Below are positions 9,177 through 18,115 of a stretch of 64,000 bases of DNA, in pieces; the first letter of the stretch is position 1; every line of letters starts with the position of its first letter. The position numbers and the translations under genes are program-made. This stretch comes from Buttiauxella sp035271705 (lineage in GTDB: Bacteria; Pseudomonadota; Gammaproteobacteria; Enterobacterales; Enterobacteriaceae). The notes beneath the pieces are model-generated. The model saw only the letters and a program-made list of their open reading frames with translations, was not told the DNA's origin and did no database searches. The stretch covers positions 8,260-72,259 of the forward strand of contig NZ_DATERI010000123.1 in the NCBI RefSeq assembly GCF_035271705.1, written 5' to 3'.

Positions 9177-9187
9177 TCGGACTTGTT
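9171..9187 (+). promoter_or_regulatory. FadR binding site upstream of fabA
   Basis: AACTGATCGGACTTGTT matches the FadR consensus ANCTGGTCNGACNTGTT at all fixed positions but one (A for G at position 6). FadR is a known activator of fabA. The site overlaps the ycbZ stop codon (9174-9176). Confidence 0.8.
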
Positions 9188-9188
9188 G

Positions 9189-9206
9189 AGCGTACACGTG
9201 TTAGCT
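9189..9206 (+). promoter_or_regulatory. FabR binding site upstream of fabA
   Basis: AGCGTACACGTGTTAGCT is a near-palindrome that agrees with the FabR operators described for E. coli fabA and fabB. FabR represses fabA according to the unsaturated acyl pool. It begins one base after the FadR site and ends 38 bases before the fabA start. Confidence 0.75.
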
Positions 9207-9244
9207 AACATGCGTGCTTCATTATAAAAAGGCTTACTGTAAAC

Positions 9245-9763
9245 ATGGTAGATAAACGCGAATCCTATACAAAAGAAGATCTTCTTGCCTCTGGTCGTGG
9301 TGAACTGTTTGGCGCTGAAGGCCCACGTTTACCTGCGCCATCCATGCTGATGATGGACCGAGTGGTCAAGATGACCGAAGAAGGCGGTAATTTCGATAAA
9401 GGTTACGTTGAAGCAGAATTAGATATTAATCCTGATCTGTGGTTCTTTGGCTGCCACTTTATCGGCGACCCGGTAATGCCTGGCTGTCTGGGTTTGGATG
9501 CGATGTGGCAGCTGGTAGGTTTCTACCTCGGCTGGCTCGGTGGCGAAGGTAAAGGTCGTGCTCTGGGCGTGGGTGAAGTTAAACTCGCGGGTCAGATTCT
9601 GCCAACCGCGAAAAAAGTTACCTATCGTATTCATTTCAAACGCGTCATCAATCGCCGCCTGATCATGGGCCTGGCTGATGGTGAAGTGTTGGTTGATGGC
9701 CGTGTGATTTACACCGCTACCGATCTGAAAGTGGGTCTGTTCAAAGACACAACTGCTTTCTAA
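9245..9763 (+). CDS. fabA: 3-hydroxydecanoyl-ACP dehydratase/isomerase
   Basis: Dehydrates 3-hydroxydecanoyl-ACP and isomerises the product to cis-3-decenoyl-ACP, the branch point to unsaturated fatty acids. The 172-residue hot-dog-fold enzyme carries His71 (in FFGCHFIGDPVMPG) and Asp85 (CLGLDAMWQL), the catalytic pair. Length and sequence are nearly those of E. coli FabA. Regulation by FadR (activation) and FabR (repression) is supported by the sites just upstream. An ERIC element lies between the stop codon and the terminator. Confidence 0.98.
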   Translation: MVDKRESYTKEDLLASGRGELFGAEGPRLPAPSMLMMDRVVKMTEEGGNFDKGYVEAELDINPDLWFFGCHFIGDPVMPGCLGLDAMWQLVGFYLGWLGGEGKGRALGVGEVKLAGQILPTAKKVTYRIHFKRVINRRLIMGLADGEVLVDGRVIYTATDLKVGLFKDTTAF

Positions 9764-9772
9764 ATCCGTTTC

Positions 9773-9899
9773 TATACCCAAAATAATTCGAGTGGCATCG
9801 AGGCGGCAAGAGAGCAAGTCCCGATGAGCTTACATAAGTAAGTGATTTGGGCGGGCGAACGTAGCCAACAAAGAAGCCGCTTGAAGTATGAAGGGTATA
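9773..9899 (+). repeat. ERIC element 1 (fabA 3' region)
   Basis: 127 bases, bounded by TATACCC and GGGTATA, with the core GAGCTTACATAAGTAAGTGA and AGCCAACAAAG before the TTGAAGTATGA end. This is the full length of an Enterobacterial Repetitive Intergenic Consensus sequence. It sits between the fabA stop and the fabA terminator, so it is transcribed as part of the fabA 3' UTR. Confidence 0.92.
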
Positions 9900-9905
9900 A
9901 ACGCG

Positions 9906-9933
9906 AAACCTCCGCAATGCGGAGGTTTCTTTT
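9906..9933. terminator. fabA/rmf intrinsic terminator
   Basis: AAACCTCCGC (9906-9915) pairs with GCGGAGGTTT (9919-9928), followed by CTTTT. It lies between the convergent fabA and rmf and can serve both directions. Confidence 0.88.
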
Positions 9934-9948
9934 CTAAAGAGACAGTGA

Positions 9949-10116
9949 TTACGCGGTAACCGCCCTGTCTTCCATGGCTTCTCGCCAGCCTCCCATCCAG
10001 TACGACCTCTGATTCAGTGTCTGATAAGGACACATCTCTTTGGAGCGTCCGACGATACCTGCTTGATAACCACGCTGATGAGCCCGTTCCAGGCGATCTC
10101 GTTTTTGTCTCTTCAT
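9949..10116 (-). CDS. rmf: Ribosome modulation factor
   Basis: Small basic protein that dimerises 70S ribosomes into inactive 100S particles in stationary phase. 55 residues, beginning MKRQKRDRLERAHQRGYQAG and continuing RSKEMCPYQTLNQRSYWMGG, nearly the same as E. coli RMF. The ATG is at 10114-10116. A longer open frame on the same strand (9830-10132, another phase) is a shadow. The 200 bases upstream (10117-10316) hold its promoter region; I could not single out a convincing -35/-10 pair. Confidence 0.96.
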   Translation of the reverse strand: MKRQKRDRLERAHQRGYQAGIVGRSKEMCPYQTLNQRSYWMGGWREAMEDRAVTA

Positions 10117-10316
10117 GCCTCGTTTCCCTCATTTCTTTAATCTGGTGGAAAGAAAACAGTGGCTACAAAACGTGCAACCACATATAACGAATACCTGTAA
10201 AAACCGTTATCGTCAATGCGCAAAATTCACGCCAATGTCATAAATGTGAGCTACGTAGGATATGATTTGCAAAAAAAAACGTGAAGCAGGAGGGATAACA
10301 AATTAATGCCAAAAGA

Positions 10317-10358
10317 AAAGCTGCGCTCCGCTTTGATTGCGAATGACGCAGCTTTTTT
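10317..10358. terminator. Terminator of the pqi operon (bidirectional hairpin)
   Basis: AAAAGCTGCG (10317-10326) pairs with CGCAGCTTTT (10347-10356), with a 20-base loop that is itself partly structured and T-rich flanks on both strands. It lies 15 bases beyond the pqiC stop in the direction of transcription. Confidence 0.8.
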
Positions 10359-10373
10359 GTGCTACTGAGAGGA

Positions 10374-10937
10374 TTAATTAAAGCGTGTTAGCTGGCTGGC
10401 TATGCTTTGCGCCTCTTGCTGCCAGGCCTGAGCTAAGGTTTTTACCATCGCATCATAGCCATCGACTTGTTGCTTCAACTCAACATGGAACGGACGCTTA
10501 ATCATCTGACCCTGGTGATTGAGAAGCCATTCACCACTGACAATCACTTTCCCGTCATAACGTCCGTGGAAGCCAGTCACGTTAACGCTCAGCGTATCCT
10601 GAACACTACCGAGCGGCTGTGATGCCACCACCCACCCCGGTAATGCGCTGCTCAAATTGCTCACCAGAGTATTGCGTAGTTGCTGATCCAAAGGACTCGC
10701 CCACAAATTACTGGAAGCAATAACGTATTGCACATCGCTGGTCTGATAAACCACGCCGTTTCCGGCGAGGTAATCAGGAACGCTAACTTGATCTACCCAT
10801 AATAAATGGGTGCCAGGTTGGCCCACCGCCTGCATAGTCGGTGTTGAGCTTTGAGGCAGTTGGTAATACGTTTTTCCATCATCGCTGCTACATGCCGTTA
10901 AAACTAAAGCAGCAACTATCAGAAGCCATTTTTTCAT
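10374..10937 (-). CDS. pqiC: Outer-membrane lipoprotein PqiC
   Basis: Periplasmic, outer-membrane-anchored partner of the MCE protein PqiB. 187 residues with a lipoprotein signal peptide; the lipobox LTAC places the lipidated Cys at residue 16 (MKKWLLIVAALVLTAC). The body is an ABC-type-transport auxiliary lipoprotein domain (YYQLPQSSTP, then WVDQVSVPDYLAGNGVVYQT). It overlaps pqiB by 4 bases, so the two are translationally coupled. Formerly ymbA. Confidence 0.95.
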   Translation of the reverse strand: MKKWLLIVAALVLTACSSDDGKTYYQLPQSSTPTMQAVGQPGTHLLWVDQVSVPDYLAGNGVVYQTSDVQYVIASSNLWASPLDQQLRNTLVSNLSSALPGWVVASQPLGSVQDTLSVNVTGFHGRYDGKVIVSGEWLLNHQGQMIKRPFHVELKQQVDGYDAMVKTLAQAWQQEAQSIASQLTRFN

Positions 10938-12574
10938 TGTTGTGCCCTCTTCGGCTGGGGATCTTTTTTATCCTTCGCTTCAAAGATCAGCGAATTGCTC
11001 TTATCGTTCAACGTCCGTAGGACAGGTTGCAATTCACGCAGAACTTGATCAAGTCGCTGCATATCGGCAACCATCTTATTGTATGCCGCTGAGCCCGGCT
11101 GGAAGCCCTGCATACTGCGATTGAGCTCACGCAACGTTGTCTGCATATCTGCTGGTAGCTCCTGCATTGATTTATTCGCTGTAATCTTATTCAGATTATC
11201 CAGCGTCTGCTGCAAGCGTTTCATCGTCTGCTGGCTTTCACTCAACGCGTTAGTCGCTTGTTCGATCATCGGATTGAGCGGCAAGTTGTTAATCTTATCC
11301 AGTGTTTCTAGCAAACGTTGTTGGATTTGGGCAAGGCCACCGCTCATGGTTGGGATGATTGTATAGCCAGCAAACTCATCCATGCCCGTTACAACAGGCT
11401 CTTTCGGGAAGAAATCGAGCTCAATATACAGTGCACCGGTCACCAGACTGCCGGTTTTCATTGATGCTCTTAATCCACGTTTGAGCAGTGACAGCATTTT
11501 TTCCTTAACACGAACATCATCACCAATAAGATTCTCCAAACGTTCTGGTTCGATACGAATGAGGATCGGGATGCGGAAATCACCACTCAGTTTTTCGCGC
11601 ATACCTTCTGTAAAGAATGGAACCTTCGCCACGGTCCCCAGACGAATGCCGCGAAACTCAACCGGGGCACCAGGTTGCAGGCCACGAACTGAATCTTTGA
11701 AGAACAAAAGGTAATCAATGTGATCGGTATAGAGCGAATCCTGAATACTTTTTTGATCGTCAAAGAGTCTGTATTCGCTACCGGGTTTTGCCGGTTTTCC
11801 TATATCCAGGGTATCTGGCACGTCGAAACTCACCCCACCGCTAAATAGCGTGGTCAGTGACCCCATTTCCACACGCATCCCCTGCGAAGACAAATCCACT
11901 GCAATACCGCTGTCTTTCCAGAAACGCGCGTTAGTGGTCACCAGACGGTCGTTTGGCGCGCCAATAAATAATCGATAATTCATACTGCGTTTTACCGGAT
12001 CAAAATGGCTGGTTTCCACCGACCCGACCTGATAACCACGGAACAATACCGGGTCGCCTGGTGAAAGCTGCCCGGCTTTGTTGCTATCAAGTGTGATACG
12101 AATACCTTCGGCATCAGGTGGTGCTAGCGGGGGGGAGTCCAGCAATTTGTATTGCGGGGGCGGCGCACCCTTCGTTCCGGGTTGTAGCTCAATATAGGCA
12201 CCTGAAAGCAGAGTACTCAAGCCAGAAACACCCTCCCGCCCTATCTGCGGTTTCACGACCCAAAACACCGAATCTTGATACAGCAGTTTTTCCATACCTG
12301 ATTGCATACGGGCAGTAATTTTCACGTGAAGAAGATCATCAGAAAGCACAGCGCTTTCTACAAAGCCGACATCCACACTACGGCTCTTGATGGTGGTTTT
12401 CCCACCTTCAATACCTTCTGCATTGGTCGTTATGAGCGTAACTAATGGCCCCTGATGACTGTAGTGGTAAAACAAGATCCAGGCGCCGATAAGCAAGGTA
12501 ACGATGGGGAAAATCCACACCGGGGACCAGTTCTTCACTTTTTCTACTTTTGCTTCCCCGCTACTATTTTCCAT
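10934..12574 (-). CDS. pqiB: MCE-domain lipid transport protein PqiB
   Basis: Inner-membrane-anchored protein that forms a periplasm-spanning tube for lipid transfer. 546 residues, the same length as E. coli PqiB. One N-terminal membrane helix (about 18-36, SPVWIFPIVTLLIGAWILFY) is followed by three MCE domains, starting near 43, 160 and 287 (for example SPGDPVLFRGYQVGSVE and QPGAPVEFRGIRLGTV), and a C-terminal helical region of about 120 residues. The ATG at 12572-12574 matches the family start; the longer frame upstream overlaps pqiA and is not used. It overlaps pqiA by 11 bases. Confidence 0.96.
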   Translation of the reverse strand: MENSSGEAKVEKVKNWSPVWIFPIVTLLIGAWILFYHYSHQGPLVTLITTNAEGIEGGKTTIKSRSVDVGFVESAVLSDDLLHVKITARMQSGMEKLLYQDSVFWVVKPQIGREGVSGLSTLLSGAYIELQPGTKGAPPPQYKLLDSPPLAPPDAEGIRITLDSNKAGQLSPGDPVLFRGYQVGSVETSHFDPVKRSMNYRLFIGAPNDRLVTTNARFWKDSGIAVDLSSQGMRVEMGSLTTLFSGGVSFDVPDTLDIGKPAKPGSEYRLFDDQKSIQDSLYTDHIDYLLFFKDSVRGLQPGAPVEFRGIRLGTVAKVPFFTEGMREKLSGDFRIPILIRIEPERLENLIGDDVRVKEKMLSLLKRGLRASMKTGSLVTGALYIELDFFPKEPVVTGMDEFAGYTIIPTMSGGLAQIQQRLLETLDKINNLPLNPMIEQATNALSESQQTMKRLQQTLDNLNKITANKSMQELPADMQTTLRELNRSMQGFQPGSAAYNKMVADMQRLDQVLRELQPVLRTLNDKSNSLIFEAKDKKDPQPKRAQQ

Positions 12575-13832
12575 ACTCAGCCGACTCCTCATGAGTTGAA
12601 TCAGGTGCGCGATCCCAGGACAAACGAGGGTCAAAGGTCATCGCCGCAAACATTGTCAAAATAACCACTATTGCAAACATGACTGCCCCAAGAGCTGGGT
12701 AGATATTCATCAATCCTCCCATGCGTACCAGAGCAGATAATACTGCAATTACAAATACATCAATCATTGACCATCGTCCCACAAATTCAACCACTTCATA
12801 GACTAAATGCATCCTTTCACTGTCACGTTCCCCGTGGCCGTTTGCATCCCAACACAACCAGGCTATCGCAATCATTTTCAACGTCGGCACGACGATACTG
12901 GCGATAAAAATAACCAACGCGACAGGATATGAACCTTCACTCCACAAAAGGGTCACACCTGCAATAATCGTTGATGGGTATTTGCTCCCCAACACCTCGG
13001 TTATCATGATAGGCAGGAGGTTAGCAGGGAAATACAGGATAATAGAGGTCAATAACAGTGCGAGTGTCCATTGCAAACTATTGCGGCGACGTACATAACC
13101 CTTTGTTTCGCAACGTGGGCAGGTTGACATATCTTCTGGAACAATTGCAGTGCAACAAGAACAAGAACGCAGCCCTTGCCGAATACCTGCTACACCCACT
13201 TTGAGCGGTGAAGAAATTACGGGGAAAGGGGCAATATCATCCCAAAGCCAACGTCTATCCACACATTGGAATGCCCGTAGCTGCAACACACAAAACAGAC
13301 ACCACGGAACAAAGCTGCTGCCAACCCCAATATCACCGTAAGCTATCAGTTTGACAAAGCTCACCAGTACACCGGCCAGAAAAATTTCTGCCATACCCCA
13401 GGACTTCAACTGGAATAGTACACGTGCCAGCCACCTTTTCAGCGAATTGGGCATTGCCACCCGGTTAACTAACAGCAAAATAGTGACTAAGCAGAATGCG
13501 GGTACTGCTTGTACGAAAGCCATAAAGAACATCCCGAGGCTTGCGTAATTCTCATTAAATAAGACACCTGGAATTTCAAGTAAGCTGACTTCACTGTTTA
13601 TCCCGCCCACCTTCATACTAATAAAAGGGAATAGGTTGGATAGCACCAGCATAAAGAGGGCTGTCAGCGCATAAGCCGTGGGCCGCTGGCGCGGAGAGGA
13701 CCATTGAGTGATCAATGTGGTGCCACAACGTGGGCAGTTGGCCTTTTGGCCGTCCTGCAATACTGGTAGAGCTACCAGTAAGTCACATTGCGAACACAAT
13801 ATGTGTGAACGTTCGTGATGCGTGGCACACAT
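12564..13832 (-). CDS. pqiA: PqiA family inner-membrane protein
   Basis: Membrane partner of PqiB. 422 residues, two repeats of a PqiA module. Each begins with a zinc-ribbon-like segment (CSQC and CPRC near residues 14-37; CSCC and CPRC near 220-240) and is followed by four hydrophobic segments. The second half is the better conserved (SLQWTLALLLTSIILYFPAN, YEVVEFVGRWSMIDVFVIAV). In E. coli the operon responds to paraquat through SoxRS; I saw no clear soxbox here, and the gene follows uup by 16 bases, so part of its expression probably comes from upstream. Confidence 0.95.
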   Translation of the reverse strand: MCATHHERSHILCSQCDLLVALPVLQDGQKANCPRCGTTLITQWSSPRQRPTAYALTALFMLVLSNLFPFISMKVGGINSEVSLLEIPGVLFNENYASLGMFFMAFVQAVPAFCLVTILLLVNRVAMPNSLKRWLARVLFQLKSWGMAEIFLAGVLVSFVKLIAYGDIGVGSSFVPWCLFCVLQLRAFQCVDRRWLWDDIAPFPVISSPLKVGVAGIRQGLRSCSCCTAIVPEDMSTCPRCETKGYVRRRNSLQWTLALLLTSIILYFPANLLPIMITEVLGSKYPSTIIAGVTLLWSEGSYPVALVIFIASIVVPTLKMIAIAWLCWDANGHGERDSERMHLVYEVVEFVGRWSMIDVFVIAVLSALVRMGGLMNIYPALGAVMFAIVVILTMFAAMTFDPRLSWDRAPDSTHEESAEYGK

Positions 13833-13848
13833 ATCGTGTCTCCTTGCG

Positions 13849-15756
13849 TTATGCGCCGTTTTTCAGAGCTTCAAGATATTCCCAGCGCTCAAAAGCATCT
13901 TCCAATGCTTTTTCAGCTGTAGACAGGTCGCCCAAGGTTTTTTGTGTGACATCATGCGGTTGGTTGAAAAACTCTGCATCACCGACTTTCGCTTGTAATG
14001 TTTCCAGCTCACTCTCAAGCTGTTCAAGACGTTGCGGTAATTGCTCTAATTCACGTTGCAAATTATAGCTTAGCTTGCTGCTGGCACGTTTAACAACATC
14101 GGCTTTCGCTGCGGTGTTGTTTTGCGCTTTATCTGCCACAGTCTGGCGCAAAGATTGAGCAGATGCCTGCTGGCCTTTAGCATCATGGTAACCACCAACA
14201 TAGCGGCCAATTTTACCTTCACCTTCGAAAATCCAGCATTCGGTAACGGTATTATCAACAAATTGACGATCGTGGCTTACCAACATGACGGTGCCCTGAT
14301 AACCATCAATCAGCTCTTCCAGCAATTCGAGCGTTTCGACATCCAGATCGTTTGTCGGTTCATCGAGAATCAATAAGTTACTTGGTTTCAGGAACAAGCG
14401 GGCCAGCAACAGACGGTTACGCTCACCGCCTGATAATGCGCGAACTGGCGTCATCGCACGTTTTGGATGGAACAAGAAATCCTGCAAATAACCCAAAACA
14501 TGGCGCGGCTTACCGTTCACCATCACTTCTTGTTTGCCTTCTGCGAGGTTGTCCATCACCGTACGGTCCGGATCAAGCTCGGCACGGTGCTGGTCAAAGT
14601 ACGCCACTTCCAGTTTAGTGCCGCAATGTACGCGACCACTGTCAGCTTCTAGTTGGCTTAACATCAGTTTCAGCAGCGTCGTTTTACCGCAGCCGTTCGG
14701 CCCAACCAGCGCAATTTTATCACTGCGTTGAACCTGGGCAGAAAAGTCTTTCACCAGCGCACGCTGAGCAATGGAATAGCAAACATCTTCCATCTCAAAG
14801 ACAATTTTCCCTGAGCGTGCCGCTTCTTCCACCTGCATTTTGGCGCTACCCAGCACTTCGCGACGTGCACTACGTTCGTTACGCATAGCTTTTAACGCAC
14901 GAACACGGCCTTCGTTACGGGTACGACGCGCTTTAATCCCCTGACGAATCCAGACTTCTTCCTGTGCCAGTTTGCGATCGAACTCGGCATTTTGCAGATC
15001 TTCAACGCGCAGCGCTTCTTCTTTCGCCAACAAATATTGATCGTAATCGCCAGGATAAGAAACCAATTTGCCACGATCAAGATCGACAATACGGGTGGCC
15101 ATATTGCGAATAAAGGAACGGTCGTGGGAGATAAACACGATGCTGCCCTGGAACTCTTTCAGGAAGCCTTCCAACCAGTCAATCGCTTCAATATCCAGGT
15201 GGTTGGTGGGTTCATCAAGCAGCAATACACGCGGAGAACTCACCAATGCACGACCCAGCGCCGCTTTACGCAACCAACCACCAGACAGTGCTGACAGTTC
15301 GGTATCCGCATCCAGACCTAATTGCAGCAACACTTCATTGATACGGCTTTCAAGTTGCCAGAGATTCTGGTTATCCAGAATGTCCTGAATACGCGCCATC
15401 TCGTTGAGATTTTTATCACTCGGATCGGTCATCACTTTATGAGAAATATCGTGATAAGCCTTGAGATGTTCAGCCTGTTCTTCAACGCCTTCAGCGACGA
15501 AATCGTAAACCGTTCCCGCCACATTACGCGGAGGATCCTGTTGCAGACGAGCCACTATCACATCTTGTTCGTAAATCATGCGCCCATCATCCAATGGGAC
15601 TTCACGATTGAGGATCTTCATCAGCGTGGATTTACCCGCGCCGTTACGCCCTACCAAACAGACTCGTTCGTTTTCTTCAATATGGAGTTCAGTGTTATCT
15701 AATAACGGTGCGTCACTAAAGGACAACCAGGCACCGTGCATACTAATTAATGACAT
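13849..15756 (-). CDS. uup: ABC-F ATPase Uup
   Basis: Soluble protein with two ABC domains, thought to act on the ribosome and linked to precise excision of transposons. 635 residues. First domain: Walker A GRNGAGKST (36-44), signature LSGGW (157-161), Walker B LLLDEPTNHLD (178-188). Second domain: Walker A GPNGCGKTT (352-360), signature LSGGERNRL, Walker B LLILDEPTNDLD. A linker with many charged residues lies between them, and a C-terminal coiled-coil DNA-binding domain occupies about 555-635. It starts 5 bases after rlmL. Confidence 0.96.
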   Translation of the reverse strand: MSLISMHGAWLSFSDAPLLDNTELHIEENERVCLVGRNGAGKSTLMKILNREVPLDDGRMIYEQDVIVARLQQDPPRNVAGTVYDFVAEGVEEQAEHLKAYHDISHKVMTDPSDKNLNEMARIQDILDNQNLWQLESRINEVLLQLGLDADTELSALSGGWLRKAALGRALVSSPRVLLLDEPTNHLDIEAIDWLEGFLKEFQGSIVFISHDRSFIRNMATRIVDLDRGKLVSYPGDYDQYLLAKEEALRVEDLQNAEFDRKLAQEEVWIRQGIKARRTRNEGRVRALKAMRNERSARREVLGSAKMQVEEAARSGKIVFEMEDVCYSIAQRALVKDFSAQVQRSDKIALVGPNGCGKTTLLKLMLSQLEADSGRVHCGTKLEVAYFDQHRAELDPDRTVMDNLAEGKQEVMVNGKPRHVLGYLQDFLFHPKRAMTPVRALSGGERNRLLLARLFLKPSNLLILDEPTNDLDVETLELLEELIDGYQGTVMLVSHDRQFVDNTVTECWIFEGEGKIGRYVGGYHDAKGQQASAQSLRQTVADKAQNNTAAKADVVKRASSKLSYNLQRELEQLPQRLEQLESELETLQAKVGDAEFFNQPHDVTQKTLGDLSTAEKALEDAFERWEYLEALKNGA

Positions 15757-15761
15757 GACAA

Positions 15762-17879
15762 TTAATCCTTGGCTACGTGAGTAACGAGCCAGCAGTTATG
15801 AATTTGGCGATTACGGGCAAAGTCTTGCGATTGAGTTTTCTGAGTGATTTCCTGAGCGTTTAAGCCCAGATTAGCCAACCCGTCAAAGTCCATCTTGAAG
15901 CCACGTTTATTGTTGGAGAACATAACGGTGCCACCAGGCCGCAACAGGCGTTTGAGGTCTTTCATCAGCACCAGATGGTCGCGCTGGACATCAAAAGATT
16001 CTTCCATGCGTTTTGAGTTCGAGAACGTAGGTGGATCGATAAAAATCAGATCAAACTGTTCATCGGTTTCACGCAACCAGCCCAGGCAATCAGCCTGCAT
16101 CAGGCGGTGAGCGCGGCCACTCAAGCCATTCAGACGCAAGTTACGTTCTGCCCACTCCAGATAAGTACGGGACATATCAACGGTAGTCGTTGTTTTAGCA
16201 CCGCCCAAACCGGCATGTACTGTCGCACTACCGGTATAAGCAAACAGGTTGAGGAAATCCTTACCTTTGCTCATTTTGCCCAGCATGTGGCGGGCAATAC
16301 GGTGGTCGAGGAATAAACCAGTATCAAGATAATCCGTCAGGTTGACCCACAGGCGCGCGTTATATTCGCTGACTTCCATGAAGTCGCCCTTTTCATCCAT
16401 TTTCTGGTACTGGCTTTTCCCTTTCTGGCGTTCACGGGTTTTCAGTATCAGGCGGTTGGACGGTAATTCCAACACTGAAAGCGTTGCTGCAATCACATCA
16501 AACAAACGCTGGCGGGCTTTATTCGCATCAACCGTTTTCGGTGGTGCGTATTCCTGCACGACAACCCATTCACCATAGCGGTCAACGGCAACGTTATATT
16601 CCGGCAGATCCGCGTCGTAAATTCGGTAGCATTCGATACCTTCTTGACGCGCCCACTTGTCGAGTTTTTTGATGTTTTTGCGCAGACGGTTCGCGTAATC
16701 ATCAGCAATTTCACCCGATGCTGCACCGGTGCTGTTTTCTGATAGCTGGTAGTTTTTCTGCACGCAATCCAGCGGACCGTTCTTTGCTTTAAACTGGCGT
16801 TCAGCGCGCAGTTGCAGGCAACTGAGCAGATCAGGAGATGCGCTAAACAGTGACAGATTCCAGCCGCCGAAATGGTTCTTCATATTGCGGCCTAACAAGC
16901 TGTGCAGTGCAATCAGCGCAGGTTCACTATCAAGACGCTCGCCGTAAGGCGGGTTGCTGATAACCGTACCCACAGGCCCTTCCGGCAGTGGATTGTTCAG
17001 CTTAGCAACGTCTTTCACTTCATAACTGATGATATCGGCCAGACCTGCACGACGGGTGTTAGCACGGGCGCGTTCAATCACGCGAGAATCGTTATCCGAA
17101 CCGAAGAAACGTGAGGTGTATTCGCCAAGACCTTTACGGGCACGAACCTGGGCTTCGGTGTTGATTTCTTTCCACAGATCCACATCGTGATTTGCCCAGC
17201 CGAGGAAACCCCAATGCTTGCGATGCAAACCCGGCGCACGATCAGTTGCGATCATCGCGGCTTCAATAAGCAGCGTACCGGAACCACACATGGGATCGAG
17301 CAGCGGTGTGCCCGGCTGCCAGCCTGAGCGCATCACAATGGCTGATGCCAGGGTTTCTTTAATCGGAGCCGCGCCAGTGCTGTCACGGTAGCCACGCTGA
17401 TGCAAGCCTTCGCCACTTAAATCCAGCGCGATACTGGCGGTATCTTTATTCAGCCAGACATTAATACGCAGGTCAGGTTGCTCGCGTTCGACATTCGGAC
17501 GCGGCAGATTTTTACGCGTGAAGGAGTCAACAATGGCATCCTTCACTTTTAGCGCGCCGTACTGGCTATTACGGATAACCTCGTTCAGGCCGCTGAAATG
17601 CACCGCGAAGGTCGCATCTGGGCCAAAGAGCGCGGGCCAGTCGATGGTTTGTACTCCAAGGTACAAATCCAGGTCGCTATAAACTTTGCATTCGTTTAAT
17701 GGCAGCAAAATGCGGGACGCAAGGCGGCTCCACATCAGGCTTTGATAGAGCAGACGTGAGTCCCCCTGGTAATGTACGCCGCCCTGAACCACCTGGCATG
17801 CTTGTGCACCAAGGCCCTCCAGTTCAGTTTTTAATAGCTCTTCAAGCCCACGCGCCGTACTGGCAAACAGAGAATTCAT
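15762..17879 (-). CDS. rlmL: Bifunctional 23S rRNA methyltransferase RlmKL
   Basis: Methylates 23S rRNA at G2445 (N2, N-terminal half) and G2069 (N7, C-terminal half). 705 residues. A THUMP domain covers about 45-155. The first methyltransferase domain has DPMCGSGTLLIEAAMIATD and the catalytic NPPYGERL. The second has NLFAYTGSATVHAGLGGAK and DPPTFSNSKRM. First gene of a leftward run rlmL-uup-pqiABC with gaps of 16 bases or less. An ERIC element separates its start from ycbX. Confidence 0.96.
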   Translation of the reverse strand: MNSLFASTARGLEELLKTELEGLGAQACQVVQGGVHYQGDSRLLYQSLMWSRLASRILLPLNECKVYSDLDLYLGVQTIDWPALFGPDATFAVHFSGLNEVIRNSQYGALKVKDAIVDSFTRKNLPRPNVEREQPDLRINVWLNKDTASIALDLSGEGLHQRGYRDSTGAAPIKETLASAIVMRSGWQPGTPLLDPMCGSGTLLIEAAMIATDRAPGLHRKHWGFLGWANHDVDLWKEINTEAQVRARKGLGEYTSRFFGSDNDSRVIERARANTRRAGLADIISYEVKDVAKLNNPLPEGPVGTVISNPPYGERLDSEPALIALHSLLGRNMKNHFGGWNLSLFSASPDLLSCLQLRAERQFKAKNGPLDCVQKNYQLSENSTGAASGEIADDYANRLRKNIKKLDKWARQEGIECYRIYDADLPEYNVAVDRYGEWVVVQEYAPPKTVDANKARQRLFDVIAATLSVLELPSNRLILKTRERQKGKSQYQKMDEKGDFMEVSEYNARLWVNLTDYLDTGLFLDHRIARHMLGKMSKGKDFLNLFAYTGSATVHAGLGGAKTTTTVDMSRTYLEWAERNLRLNGLSGRAHRLMQADCLGWLRETDEQFDLIFIDPPTFSNSKRMEESFDVQRDHLVLMKDLKRLLRPGGTVMFSNNKRGFKMDFDGLANLGLNAQEITQKTQSQDFARNRQIHNCWLVTHVAKD

Positions 17880-17971
17880 ATCGTCACTTAATCAGGTGTA
17901 AAAAGAAAATTGTGGCGCATTATAGCCAATCTGCAACGCATGTCATAAAGTTGGCCTCTTATATTATTCTT

Positions 17972-18097
17972 TCTACCCTAATTAATTCGAGTTGCAGGCA
18001 GGCGGCGACGCAGTAAGTTCCCAAGAGCTTACTCCAGTAAGTGACTGGGGTGGACGAGGAAAGCCAACGCACATGCAAGTTGAAGTATGACGGGGAA
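17972..18097 (+). repeat. ERIC element 2 (rlmL/ycbX intergenic)
   Basis: About 126 bases, from TACCCTAATTAATTCGAGTT to TTGAAGTATGACGGGG, with core GAGCTTACTCCAGTAAGTGA. It fills most of the space between the divergent rlmL and ycbX, ends 18 bases before the ycbX start codon, and would form part of the ycbX leader if transcription starts upstream of it. Confidence 0.9.
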
Positions 18098-18115
18098 ATG
18101 CATGGAGAGCGCGCA

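Noticed and set aside
9830..10132. 100-codon minus-strand frame over rmf
   Set aside because: It runs through an ERIC element and a terminator in another phase; rmf itself (9949-10116) is unmistakable.
18041..18115. Longer N-terminus for ycbX reaching into ERIC 2
   Set aside because: The extra 25 residues are encoded by the repeat and match nothing; GTG 18116 has a good ribosome site and the family N-terminus.
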